Origin: CAVSUR01 sp963846005
GTDB lineage: Bacteria; Actinomycetota; Actinomycetes; Streptosporangiales; Streptosporangiaceae
Assembly (NCBI GenBank): GCA_963846005.1
Contig: CAWJUH010000003.1
Location: 1,116,001 to 1,180,000 of the forward strand
Length of the DNA stretch: 64,000 nucleotides
Direction of reading: 5' to 3'
Shown: piece after piece, positions 17,276 to 25,741 of the stretch
Layout of the letters: each line of letters starts with the position of its first letter
Position numbering within the stretch: position 1 is the stretch's first letter
Program-made: the position numbers and the translations under genes
Notes under the pieces: model-generated
The model's input: only the letters and a program-made list of their open reading frames with translations
Database searches by the model: none
Told to the model about the DNA's origin: nothing

Positions 17276-18832
17276 GGCGGGCCTCCATGGCTGACGACGA
17301 CGCTTCCAGCCTATGCGGGGCCGGCCGCCGGGCGGACGCCGCGAGCGGCGGGCGGCCAGGGCCGCCAGCGCCGCCGCGGCCGTTACCCCCACTGCTGACC
17401 AGGGCACATAGTCGCCCAGCCGGTCGAAGGGCGTGCGCGCGGACGCGGCGGGCAGGGCCAGCGACACCGTCGCGGTGCCGCGCTGGCTGCCGCTCAGCCA
17501 GCGGATCAGCCGGCCCCGGTCGTCGAACGCCGCGGAGTCGCCGGTGAGGGCGGCCTGGACGACCGGGCGCCCGGTCTCGGCGGCGCGCACCGCCCCGAGC
17601 GAGGCGTGCTGGGCCAGCGCCCAGCTGTGCTGGAACGTCGAGTCAGATGTCTGGTAGATGATGACCCGCGCGCCGTGGTCGGTGTCCGCCCTGGACATGT
17701 CGGGGAACGCGGACTCGAAGCAGATCAGCACCCCGATGGTCAGCGGCCGGCCGCCGGGCAGCGTCGCGTGCAGCACCCGGGCGCCGGGCCCGGGCAGCAT
17801 GTTCTGCGCGGCGGCCCGGCTGATCGCGGTGAGCCAGCCGAGCACGCTGCGCAGCGGGATGTACTCGCCGAACGGGACCAGCCGGGACTTGACGTACAGC
17901 CCGGCGATGCCGCCGGGCCCGATCAGCACGGCGTCCTTGGCATGGGCCCCGGCCGGGCTGATCGCGTCCTGGCTGACCAGCAGCTGCGCGCCCGCCGCGG
18001 CGGAAAGCCGGCGCAGCCCGCCCAGCAGCCGCGGACTGGCGGAGATGTCGTACCCCACGCTGCTCTCGCCCCAGACGATCAGCCCGGCGCGATGCGCTAC
18101 GGCCCGGGTCAGCCGTTCCCCCGCAGCCAGCCGGGCGGCCGGCCCGGACGTGCCGCCCGGCTGCACCAGCGCGATCGTCACCCGGCCGGCGGCCGGGGCG
18201 GCCGGGGCCAGCGCGAACGCGGCCGGGCCCGCGGCGATCGCCGCGGCGGCACCCGCGGCCCCGGCCAGCCGGGCCAGCGGGCGCCCCGGGGTCAGCGCGA
18301 TCAGCAGCCCGGTATTGCAGGCCACCAGCGCCAAGCTCACCAGCCAGATCCCGCCGACGGCGGCCAGCGCGAGCACCGCGGGGTGCTGCCACTGGCTCGC
18401 GCCGAGCACGTTCCACGGGCCGCCGAGCGCCTGCCAGGACCTGATCCACTCGACCGTCAGCCAGCAGCTCGGCACCACCGCGAGCGCCGCCAGCGCCCGG
18501 CCGGGGGTGACCGGCGGGGCCAGCAGCAGCCGGACGGCGGCGCCGACCCCGGCCCACAGCAGGCCGAACACGGCCGCGACCAGCAGCAGCCCGGGACCGA
18601 TGTTGGGGGCCAGCCAGTACAAGCCGGCCAGCAGGAAGCCCGTTCCGAACCAGGCGGCGCGCACCGCGGCCTCGCGGGCGGCGGGGGCGCGCTGCATCAG
18701 CGCCAGGCCGGGGACCAGCCCGAACCAGGCCAGCCACTCCAGGTTCGCCGCGGGAAAGGCGAGCACCGGCAGCGCGCCCGCGGCCAGGGCCAGGTACCTG
18801 GCCGGCTGGGCGAGGGCGCGCCGCAACCCCAT
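15962..18832 (-). CDS. Second apolipoprotein N-acyltransferase, in one open frame with an L,D-transpeptidase lipoprotein
   Basis: One 956-codon frame carries two complete proteins. Residues 1 to about 505 are an Lnt enzyme, which adds the third acyl chain to lipoproteins in the membrane: several N-terminal membrane segments, then a nitrilase-like domain with the catalytic triad visible as Glu in VWGES, Lys in YVKSRLVPFGEY and Cys in VLICFES, and a final membrane helix. Instead of ending, the frame continues through a basic linker into a signal peptide with lipobox LLTAAC and an L,D-transpeptidase. A strong ribosome binding site plus GTG at 17275 suggests the second part is also made separately. 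The ATG is 2 bp beyond the stop of the first Lnt gene, so the two form an operon. Whether a real fusion protein exists is unknown; an erased stop codon or sequence error is the alternative. Confidence 0.8.
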   Translation of the reverse strand: MGLRRALAQPARYLALAAGALPVLAFPAANLEWLAWFGLVPGLALMQRAPAAREAAVRAAWFGTGFLLAGLYWLAPNIGPGLLLVAAVFGLLWAGVGAAVRLLLAPPVTPGRALAALAVVPSCWLTVEWIRSWQALGGPWNVLGASQWQHPAVLALAAVGGIWLVSLALVACNTGLLIALTPGRPLARLAGAAGAAAAIAAGPAAFALAPAAPAAGRVTIALVQPGGTSGPAARLAAGERLTRAVAHRAGLIVWGESSVGYDISASPRLLGGLRRLSAAAGAQLLVSQDAISPAGAHAKDAVLIGPGGIAGLYVKSRLVPFGEYIPLRSVLGWLTAISRAAAQNMLPGPGARVLHATLPGGRPLTIGVLICFESAFPDMSRADTDHGARVIIYQTSDSTFQHSWALAQHASLGAVRAAETGRPVVQAALTGDSAAFDDRGRLIRWLSGSQRGTATVSLALPAASARTPFDRLGDYVPWSAVGVTAAAALAALAARRSRRPPGGRPRIGWKRRRQPWRPAVPQSEPTARAARPRARRWLAPAAACAAAALLTAACSGGSSGAAHGGSGGSGGHPAAQAGSAARLTITPANGSSRAATSAGITVTAAGGTISSVHVTSPGGPVPGTLNAARTSWHSDWALGVSRHYTVTAKAAGQGGRTVTKTSSFRTLTPASTDTTMIFEGYRQTYGVGMPIMLTFSRPVVNKKAVERSLQLRTSKPVTGAWYWDGDKALDFRPRGYWPARTQVSFTGHLDGVEFAPGVYGTYKLTQTFEIGRSLIVVASTRTHHMRLYRAGKLIDRWPISTGRAGDYTPDGTYVTIDKGNPVDMKGPGYNIEVPWSVRFTWTGDYLHDAYWSVGEQGFTNVSHGCVNMAPANAQAYYQMEYPGDPVTITGSPRGGTWDNGWTEWFLSWDKYLRGSALHMAVQAGPGGSKFVSPASLPAAAARAPLAGPASDNAAAA
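17282..17286 (-). promoter_or_regulatory. Ribosome binding site for the internal L,D-transpeptidase start
   Basis: GGAGG on the minus strand, 6 nt before GTG at 17275. It lies inside the continuous Lnt-LdT frame and is the main evidence that the transpeptidase is translated on its own. Confidence 0.6.
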
Positions 18833-18834
18833 GG

Positions 18835-20406
18835 CTACCTCGCCGTGGTGGGTGCCCGCCGCCGCCGCGGCCGCCTGCGGATCAGCGCCCAGCCCAGCGC
18901 CGCCACCGTCGCCGCGCTGATGAGCAGCTCGGGCCAGGCGCCGGCCCGGTCGGCCAGGGTGAGCTGGGTGCGCAGCGGCACCCGCGCGTCCAGCAGTGCC
19001 CGCCGCCAGGTGCCGCTATGAGCGATCAGCGTCCCGTCCGGGCCGATGATCGCGCTCTCGCCGGTGGTGGAGGCGTAGACCACGCTGCGGTCGGAGCTGA
19101 TCGCGTCGATCCTGGCCATGGCGATCTGCTGCTCGGTCTCGCCCAGCTGCCCGTCGAGCTCGAAGTCCGCGTCGTTGGACTGCACGGCCAGCAGGCTGGC
19201 CCCGGCCCGCACCTCGGACCGGACCAGGCCGTCGAAGCCGACCTCGTAGCAGATCACGTCGCCGAGCCGGATCCGGCCCAGGCCGAACACCACCGTCCGG
19301 TGGCCCGGGGTGAAGTTGACCGGCTGCAGCGAGGGGAGTGAGGTGAATAGCGACAAGAAGCCGCGCAACGGGATGTACTCACCGAACGGCACCAGCTTGC
19401 GCTTGATGTAGACGGCGACCGGCCCTCGCCCGGGCAGCCAGAGCTGGCCCGCGTTGCGGCGCGGGTTCTCCAGCACCGCGCCGACCAGGACGGGCGCGCC
19501 GATCGCGCGCACCGCTCCGGCGATCGTGGCGTAGATGAACGGGTCCTGCGACGGGTCGATGTCGGTGGAGTTCTCCGGCCAGATCACCACGCCGGGCGCC
19601 GGGCGCGCGCCCGACGCGACCTGCGCGGCCAGCGCCCGGGTGGCCGCGGCGTGGTTCTGGGTGACCGTGGCGGCGCGCAGCTGGTCGGGCAGGTTGTGCT
19701 CGTGCGGCACGTTGCCCTGGACGGCGGCGACGGTGGCGGCGGCATCCCCCGGCCCGCTGCCGTCGACCGGCAGCAGGCTGCCCGCCAGGGCCAGTCCGGC
19801 CGCCGCGGCAAAGCCCAGCGCGGGCAGCGCCTTGCGCCGCAGGATCAGCCAGGCCAGGCAGCCGCCGGCCAGCGCCACCACGAAGGTCAGCAGCGGCGGC
19901 CCGCCGACCGCGGCCCAGCCGGCCGTGGGCGCGCTGGCCTGGCTCATGGCCAGCCGCCCCCACGGGAAGCCGCCGACCGGCCAGCGGTCGCGCAGCGCCT
20001 CGACGGCGACCCACCAGCCGGCGACGGCGGCCGGCCACCAGCGCAGCTCCAGCAGCAGCCGCTGGCCGAGGCCGAGGACCGCGAACATCAGCGCCTCGAT
20101 CACGGCCAGCGTGACCCACGCGTACCAGGCCAGGTTGACCAGCCAGCTCAGCAGCGGCAAGAAGAACCCCGCCCCGAACAGCAGGCCGGCCAGCAGGCTG
20201 GCCCGCAGGCCCTGCCGCCACAGCGCCACGGCCAGCAGCGCGGGCCCGGCCGCGGCCAGCGGCCACCAGCCGGCCGGCGGGAAGGCCGCGGCCGTCCCCA
20301 GCCCGCCGGCCAGCGCGGCGGGCAGCGCCCACCGCCGCCGCAGCGGCGCGCGCCCGGGCTGGACCGGATCCTCCAGGCCCGGCCCGGCGGGGGCCGGGCT
20401 GAGCAT
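18835..20406 (-). CDS. lnt: Apolipoprotein N-acyltransferase, first of two tandem copies
   Basis: Membrane enzyme for the last step of lipoprotein maturation. The 523-residue product has about six N-terminal membrane segments, then a nitrilase-fold periplasmic domain with the triad Glu in VVIWPENSTD, Lys in YIKRKLVPFGEY and Cys in GDVICYE, and a C-terminal membrane helix followed by an arginine-rich tail. I prefer the ATG at 20406 because AGGA lies 7 nt upstream; the frame is open 36 codons further left to 20514. The second lnt-like gene begins 2 bp after its stop. Both copies keep all catalytic residues, so neither looks degenerate; they may differ in acyl donor or substrate. Confidence 0.9.
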   Translation of the reverse strand: MLSPAPAGPGLEDPVQPGRAPLRRRWALPAALAGGLGTAAAFPPAGWWPLAAAGPALLAVALWRQGLRASLLAGLLFGAGFFLPLLSWLVNLAWYAWVTLAVIEALMFAVLGLGQRLLLELRWWPAAVAGWWVAVEALRDRWPVGGFPWGRLAMSQASAPTAGWAAVGGPPLLTFVVALAGGCLAWLILRRKALPALGFAAAAGLALAGSLLPVDGSGPGDAAATVAAVQGNVPHEHNLPDQLRAATVTQNHAAATRALAAQVASGARPAPGVVIWPENSTDIDPSQDPFIYATIAGAVRAIGAPVLVGAVLENPRRNAGQLWLPGRGPVAVYIKRKLVPFGEYIPLRGFLSLFTSLPSLQPVNFTPGHRTVVFGLGRIRLGDVICYEVGFDGLVRSEVRAGASLLAVQSNDADFELDGQLGETEQQIAMARIDAISSDRSVVYASTTGESAIIGPDGTLIAHSGTWRRALLDARVPLRTQLTLADRAGAWPELLISAATVAALGWALIRRRPRRRRAPTTAR

Positions 20407-20628
20407 GGCGGGGTCCTGTGCACGGCTCACGCCGGTCAGGCGCACAGGCCCTCCGCTCGCCGGTCCGGCTGGAGGCCGCCGGATGTGGTCCTGCCAGCGT
20501 AGCCGCGCCGCCACGGCCCCCGGTCACACCCCGGAGACGGAGCGGGCGGCGCCCCGGACGGCCCGGCTGTTCGTGAGATTGCAGTTATCGAAAGTGATAG
20601 CCTCGTCACTGTCCGTTAAACAACGGTC

Positions 20629-21456
20629 GTGCTGAACGCTCCCGCCCCAGGTGACGAGCACGAGGGCAAATTCTTGATCAAGCTACGATACGCACACCTG
20701 CCTGCCGGGATCCACGTCCGGGCCGAGGCGCAGGGCCGGGACATCGTGGTCTACCTGCTGCCTGGCCTGACTCCCGCGCAGCGCCGCGCCGCGCTCAGCC
20801 GGGCGCGCAGCAGCGCGCGGATCGGGCACGGCCCGGCGCTGTCGGCGGCCGGACTGGCGCGCGCCATCGCCGCCGACCGGGCGCGCATGATGGCCCGCAA
20901 CTCGGCGGCGGCGCTGCGGGCCCACCCCGCCTTGTTCGTGCCGCCGATGATCGTGCTGATCTCGGCCGCGCTGGCCTACACCCTGCTCGGCTCGGCCGCC
21001 CGGCTGCCCGCCTCGCAGAGCCCGTTCGGCCCGGTCGGGCTGTCGCTGGCCCCGCCGGCGCACCCCCGTCCGGCGAGCTCCGGCCCGGCTCCCCGCGGCC
21101 CCGGCTCGCCCGCGCCCGCGGGCCCCGGCCGCACGGCCAGCCCCGACCCGGTGCCCGGGCCGGGCCAGGGCGGCTCGCCGAGCCCGCCTGCCACCGTCAC
21201 CCCGCAGCCCGCCCGCCCGGCCCGGCCCGCGCCGTCGCGCCGCCCGCCCGGCCCGTTCCGGCCGGCCCCCACATCCAGCCCGTCCCCGACCCGGACGCCG
21301 ACGGCCAGGCCGGTTCCCGCCAGCCCGGCGCCGGGGTCCAGTTCGGGGTCCGGGCCCGGTTCCGGCGCTGGCGGGGGCTCAGGACCGGGATCCGGCTCCA
21401 ACCCGGGCGGCGCGTGCCTCAACCTCGGCCCGCTCGGGGTCTGCCTCGACGTGTAG
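20629..21456 (+). CDS. Unknown single-pass membrane protein with proline/serine-rich extracytoplasmic tail
   Basis: I do not recognise a named family. The 275-residue product has an N-terminal soluble part (about 1-100) with FLIKLRYAHLPAGIHV and a basic helical segment, one membrane helix (VPPMIVLISAALAYTLLG), then a long P/S/G-rich region and a short conserved-looking end, CLNLGPLGVCLDV, whose two cysteines could form a disulphide. Topology suggests the tail faces outward. The start is GTG. The perfect inverted repeat CCGTT-AAAC-AACGG ends 2 bases before the start codon and may be an operator or leader hairpin. It diverges from the lnt operon. Function unknown. Confidence 0.7.
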   Translation: MLNAPAPGDEHEGKFLIKLRYAHLPAGIHVRAEAQGRDIVVYLLPGLTPAQRRAALSRARSSARIGHGPALSAAGLARAIAADRARMMARNSAAALRAHPALFVPPMIVLISAALAYTLLGSAARLPASQSPFGPVGLSLAPPAHPRPASSGPAPRGPGSPAPAGPGRTASPDPVPGPGQGGSPSPPATVTPQPARPARPAPSRRPPGPFRPAPTSSPSPTRTPTARPVPASPAPGSSSGSGPGSGAGGGSGPGSGSNPGGACLNLGPLGVCLDV

Positions 21457-21591
21457 CCGCGGTTGCGGGCCGGGGCCGAATTTTCTCCGGCCCCGGCCTG
21501 CCCGGGCCGGACATCCTGCGGCCGCGCGGGCTGACCCCGGCCGTGCGCCTGGCCGTCCCGCTTACCCTGGTCCGGGCGAAAGGAGACCGGG

Positions 21592-22578
21592 GTGAGTCGG
21601 CGGGGCTGGCTGCTGTTCGCGGCGCTGAGCGTGATCTGGGGCATCCCCTATCTGCTGATCAAGGTGGTCGACGACGGCGGCGTGCCGGTCCCGGTGCTGG
21701 TGCTGGCCCGGGTGGCGGTCAGCGCCGCGCTGCTGCTGCCTGCCGCCGTCCGCCGCGGCCAGCTGGCCGCGCTGCGGCCGCACTGGCGCTGGCTGGCGGT
21801 GTTCGCGGTGGTCGAGATCATCACCCCGTGGTTCCTGCTGTCGGAGGCCGAGACCCGGCTGCCGAGCTCGCTGAGCGGGCTGCTGGTGGCCTCGGTGCCG
21901 ATCATCGCCGCGGTGCTGGCCCGGCTGACCGGTGACACCGAGCGGCTGTCCGCGCTGCGCTGGGCGGGCCTGCTCATCGGCCTCGGCGGGGTCGCGCTGC
22001 TGGTCGGCCCCCGGGCGGCGGGCGGCGACGCCGGGTCCATCGCCGAGGTGCTCGGGGTTGCGGTGTGCTACGCGACCGGCCCGCTGATCGCCAGCCGCAA
22101 GCTGGCCGGGCTGCCGCCGCTGGCGATGACCGCGGTCTGCCTGGCCTTCGCGGCGGTGGTCTACTCGCCGGCGGCCGCGCTGGACTGGCCGCAAGCCTGG
22201 CCGTCGGCGCAGGTGCTGGCGGCGCTGGCCGGGCTGGCCGTGCTCTGCACCGCGCTGGCATTCCTGCTGTTCTTCGGCCTGGTCGCCGAGGCGGGCCCGG
22301 CCCGGATGACCGTGATCACCTACATCAACCCGGCGGTGGCCGTCGCGCTCGGGGTCGGGGTACTGGGGGAGGCGCTGACCGTGACCACCGTGATCGCGTT
22401 CGCGCTGATCCTGGCCGGGTCGGTGCTCGCCACCCGGCGCAGCAGCCCGGACCGCGGCCCGGATCACGGCCCGGACGGCGGCGAGGCCCGCGCGGCAGGC
22501 GGCAGCGGGGACCGCGGCGCACGGCAGCGCCGGATCCTGCCGGTTTATCGGAGCGCGACGGGCCGGGCACACCGCTAG
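21592..22578 (+). CDS. EamA/DMT-superfamily permease (RhaT/YdcZ-like), ten membrane segments
   Basis: Predicted exporter of small metabolites. The 328 residues contain two EamA repeats with about ten membrane helices; typical pieces are LSVIWGIPYLLIKVV near the N-terminus and TYINPAVAVALGVGVLGEAL in the second repeat. A charged tail follows the last helix. The GTG start has AAAGGAGA 7-8 nt upstream, and TACCCT (21563-21568) is a possible -10 element. It is followed closely by serS on the same strand. Substrate cannot be inferred. Confidence 0.88.
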   Translation: MSRRGWLLFAALSVIWGIPYLLIKVVDDGGVPVPVLVLARVAVSAALLLPAAVRRGQLAALRPHWRWLAVFAVVEIITPWFLLSEAETRLPSSLSGLLVASVPIIAAVLARLTGDTERLSALRWAGLLIGLGGVALLVGPRAAGGDAGSIAEVLGVAVCYATGPLIASRKLAGLPPLAMTAVCLAFAAVVYSPAAALDWPQAWPSAQVLAALAGLAVLCTALAFLLFFGLVAEAGPARMTVITYINPAVAVALGVGVLGEALTVTTVIAFALILAGSVLATRRSSPDRGPDHGPDGGEARAAGGSGDRGARQRRILPVYRSATGRAHR

Positions 22579-22581
22579 ACT
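22576..22581 (+). promoter_or_regulatory. Candidate -10 element for a leaderless serS message
   Basis: TAGACT overlaps the end of the transporter gene and ends 7 nt before the serS GTG at 22589. No Shine-Dalgarno sequence precedes that GTG. This spacing would place transcription start at or next to the start codon. I do not see a convincing -35 box, so this is tentative. Confidence 0.35.
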
Positions 22582-22588
22582 CGCGCGC

Positions 22589-23830
22589 GTGATTGACCTC
22601 AAGGCTGCACGGCAGGACCCCGACCGCTACCGGGCCGCGCTGGCCCGCCGCGGCGCCGCGGAGGACTTCGACGCGCTGCTGGCCGCGGACGCCAGCTGGC
22701 GCCAGCACACCGAGCGGGCCGAGGGCCTGCGGGCGGTGCAGAAGAAGCTGTCCAGGGGCAAGCCCGACGCCGGCCAGCTGGAGGAGCTGCAGCAGCTCGC
22801 GGCCGAGCTGACCACCGCGGCGCAGGAGCTGGCCGAGGCCGAGCGCCGCCGGGACCTGCTGCTCGGCCGGATCCCCAACCTGCCGGACCCGAGCGCGGCC
22901 GACGGCATGGACGAGGACGACGCGCAGCAGATCCGGGCCTGGGGCGAGCCGCCCGCCTTCTCGTTCGAGCCGCGGGACGCGCTGGACCTCGGGTCGGCCC
23001 GCGGCTGGATCGACATGGCCCGCGGGGCCCGGCTGTCGGGCTCCCGGTTCGCCTACCGGATCGGCGACGTGGCGCTGGCCGAGATGGCGCTGTACCGGTA
23101 CGTCATCGACAAGCTGACCCGGCGCGGCTTCCTGCTGGTGCTGCCGCCGGTCCTGGTGAACGAGCAGGCCATGTACGGCACCGGGTTCCTGCCCACCGAG
23201 GAGTCGAACCTCTACCACCTGGAGAAGGATGACCTTTACCTGACCGGGACCTCGGAGGTCGCGCTGGCCGGGATCCACGCCAGCGAGCGGCTGGAGGAAG
23301 ACCAGCTGCCGGCCCGCTACACCGCGTTCACCACCAACTTCCGCCGCGAGGCCGGCGCGGCCGGCAAGGACACCCGGGGCATGTTCCGGGTGCACCAGTT
23401 CGACAAGGTGGAGATGTACGTCTACTGCCTGCCCGAGCAGTCCGGGCCGCTGCACGAGGAGCTGCTCGGGCACGAGGAGGAGATCGCCCGCGAGCTGGGC
23501 CTGCCGCACCGGGTGATGAACATCGCGGTGGGCGACCTGGGCGCGCCGGCCGCGAAGAAGTACGACATCGAGGCCTGGTTCCCCGTCCAGCAGCGCTACC
23601 GCGAGATCACCTCGTGCTCGAACACCACCGACTACCAGGCCCGGCGGCTGAACATCCGGTTCCGCCGGGACGGCAAGCTGGAGTTCGCGCACACCCTGAA
23701 CGGGACCGGCGCCACCGCCCGGGCCCTGTTGTCGATCATGGAGAACTTCCAGGACGAGGGCGGCACGGTCACCGTGCCGCCGGTGCTGCACCCCTTCGGC
23801 GCCCCGCCCCGCATCGGCCAGGGCCGCTGA
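22589..23830 (+). CDS. serS: Seryl-tRNA synthetase
   Basis: Charges tRNA-Ser (and tRNA-Sec where present). The 413-residue protein starts MIDLKAARQDPDRYRAAL, followed by the long antiparallel coiled-coil arm (about residues 30-100) that grips the tRNA variable arm. The class II core has motif 1, motif 2 FTTNFRREAGAAGKDTRGM and motif 3, which reads NGTGATARALLSIMENFQ; the serine/ATP pocket residues TGTSEV are present. The motif 3 wording differs from the more usual NGSG/NGT-A forms but keeps the class II arginine. Start GTG. It converges on the sedolisin gene. Confidence 0.93.
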   Translation: MIDLKAARQDPDRYRAALARRGAAEDFDALLAADASWRQHTERAEGLRAVQKKLSRGKPDAGQLEELQQLAAELTTAAQELAEAERRRDLLLGRIPNLPDPSAADGMDEDDAQQIRAWGEPPAFSFEPRDALDLGSARGWIDMARGARLSGSRFAYRIGDVALAEMALYRYVIDKLTRRGFLLVLPPVLVNEQAMYGTGFLPTEESNLYHLEKDDLYLTGTSEVALAGIHASERLEEDQLPARYTAFTTNFRREAGAAGKDTRGMFRVHQFDKVEMYVYCLPEQSGPLHEELLGHEEEIARELGLPHRVMNIAVGDLGAPAAKKYDIEAWFPVQQRYREITSCSNTTDYQARRLNIRFRRDGKLEFAHTLNGTGATARALLSIMENFQDEGGTVTVPPVLHPFGAPPRIGQGR

Positions 23831-23848
23831 GCTGCCCCCGCCGCCGCG

Positions 23849-25457
23849 CTAGCCGGACTGGCCCGGCGCGGCCGGCGGCGCAGCCGGCCCGGCTGACTGC
23901 AGGCGGCTGACCAGGGCGGTGCCGTCGGGCGAGCCGAGGCCGGTGCAGGCGTCCCAGCCCGGCCCGGCGCTGTAGGAGCCGTTGCCGCCGCTGGTGATGT
24001 CGCGGAAGCCGGCCGCCGCCTGCCCGGCGGTGATCCCCGCGTACAGCGCCGTCTGCACGAAGCCCGGCCTGGACCCGGTGGCCTCCGCCAGCCGGCACGT
24101 CAGCGCGGCCCACAGCGGCGCGACCGCGCTGGTCCCGCCGATCACCGCCTGCTGGCCGTCGACCAGCACCTGGTACCCGGTCGCCGGGTCGGCGTTGCCG
24201 GCCACGTCCGGGACGCCGCGGCCGGTGCCGCCGCCGGGCAGCGCCGGGACCCCCGCGGCGGACTGCCAGCCGGGCTGGGCGAAGGTGTCGCTGACCCCGC
24301 CGCCGGTCGCGCCGCCGCCGGGGCCGTCGTTCCAGACCGTCTCGGCGCTGATCTGGCCGGTGGCCGGGTCGGCCTGCAGGCTGGTGCCGCCGCAGGCCAG
24401 CGCGTGCGGGCTGGACGCCGGGAAGTCGCAGTGCACGCCCTGGCCGGAGGCGGCGTCCGCGCTGCCGTTGTCGCCGGCCGCGGCGCAGACGGTCACGCCG
24501 AGGGCCGCGCCGTCGGCGATCGCCGCGTCCAGCGCGTTGCGGGCCTGGGCGGTCCAGGCGTCCTCGGACTGGCCCCAGCTGATGCTGACCGCAGTGGGCG
24601 TCGGCGTCGCGTGCACGGCCGTGGTGACCGCGTCGATGAACCCCTGGTCGGTGTTGGGCGCGAAGTACACGGTCTGCCCGGCGCCCGGCGCCGCCGCCCC
24701 GGCCACCTCGATGTCGAGCAGCACCTCGCCGTCCGCGCCGTTCGGATCCTGGCCGGGCACGTTGCTGCCGCCGTCCACGCCCGCGGCGGTCACCGACGGG
24801 GCGGTGATGCCGAGGGCGGAGAAGTAGCTGTCCAGGTCGGCGGCGGAGAACCCGCCGCCGAGCTCGACGATCGCGATCAGCTCGCCGCTGCCGTCGGTGC
24901 CGGCCGGGAACTGGTAGGCCGCGGCGACCTGCGGCGGGGTATAGGAGATCCCGGCGGCGGCCGCGGCCCGGCGGTGCAGCTGCGTCCTGGCCTGCGGCCG
25001 GTTGTCCAGGCCGAGCACGGCGACCACGATGCCGTCCAGCTCGGCCGGGATCTGCAGGCCGCCCTGCCGGTACCGGTGCCGGACCTGGCTCCCGCCGGGC
25101 CCGGTGCTGGTCACCTCGGTCAGCTCGGTGCCGAAGGCCCGGGCCAGCTCGGCGGCGGTACCGGCCACGGTCAGCCGCCGGGTCGCCGGGTCGCTGCTGG
25201 TCACCTCCAGCCCGAGACCGCCGAGCACGTCGGCGACCAGGGCCTGCTCGGCCGGGTCGGAGCCGTGCTGGCGGCGCAGCTCCCCGGCGCTGAGCCGGAC
25301 CGGCGCGCCGTCGGCACGTGCGGGGCAGCTCGGCCATCCGCCGGGTCAGCACGGTGACCTCGATCCGCTCGGACTCATCGACGCTGCCCACCGCGGTGGC
25401 GGACGGCAGCTCCGCGCGCTCGCTGCCCGGCAGCGGCACCAGCGGGATCTCGGTCAT
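23849..25457 (-). pseudogene. Sedolisin (S53, pro-kumamolisin) serine-carboxyl peptidase, frameshifted
   Basis: Secreted acid peptidase family. The first about 45 codons (from ATG 25457, LVPLPGSERAELP to VLTRRMAELP) are in one frame and the rest is in another: RADGAPVRLSAGELRRQHG continues the pro-domain, then the catalytic domain follows. The switch lies at about 25313-25325 and is explained by one extra base. The catalytic domain is otherwise intact: the Glu/Asp pair in GEVLLDIE, the Asp in AAGDNGS, the nucleophile in GGTSAVAPLW, and the calcium-site end RDITSGGNGSYSAGPGWD. Like kumamolisins, it has an N-terminal pro-domain rather than a classical signal peptide. It may be a true pseudogene, a programmed shift or a sequence error. 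Confidence 0.8.
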
Positions 25458-25741
25458 CGGCGTACCTTCCGTGCGGGGCGAGGCGGGGCGGGGCGGCCGG
25501 GCCGGGCAGTCAGGCAGATGGACGGGAAGGCGGCTGCGTGGCAGCTGGTGCCCGGGCCATTGCCTCCGGCAAACTTTATGCCGGGCCCGGGCGCTGGCCG
25601 CCCGGAATCCGCCGGGAATCCGCCATCACGCCCAGGGCGGGTTAACCTGGGAGCAGACAAGTTTTAGAAGCTGGCCCGCCGGTAAAGACGATGGATGGCC
25701 AGCAGCCGAGAATTACCGCAGACCGAGGCAGGTGACCGCGG

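Noticed and set aside
23769..25457. A 562-residue protein continuing the sedolisin start frame
   Set aside because: After residue 45 this frame is arginine-rich shadow sequence; the true protein continues in the other frame.
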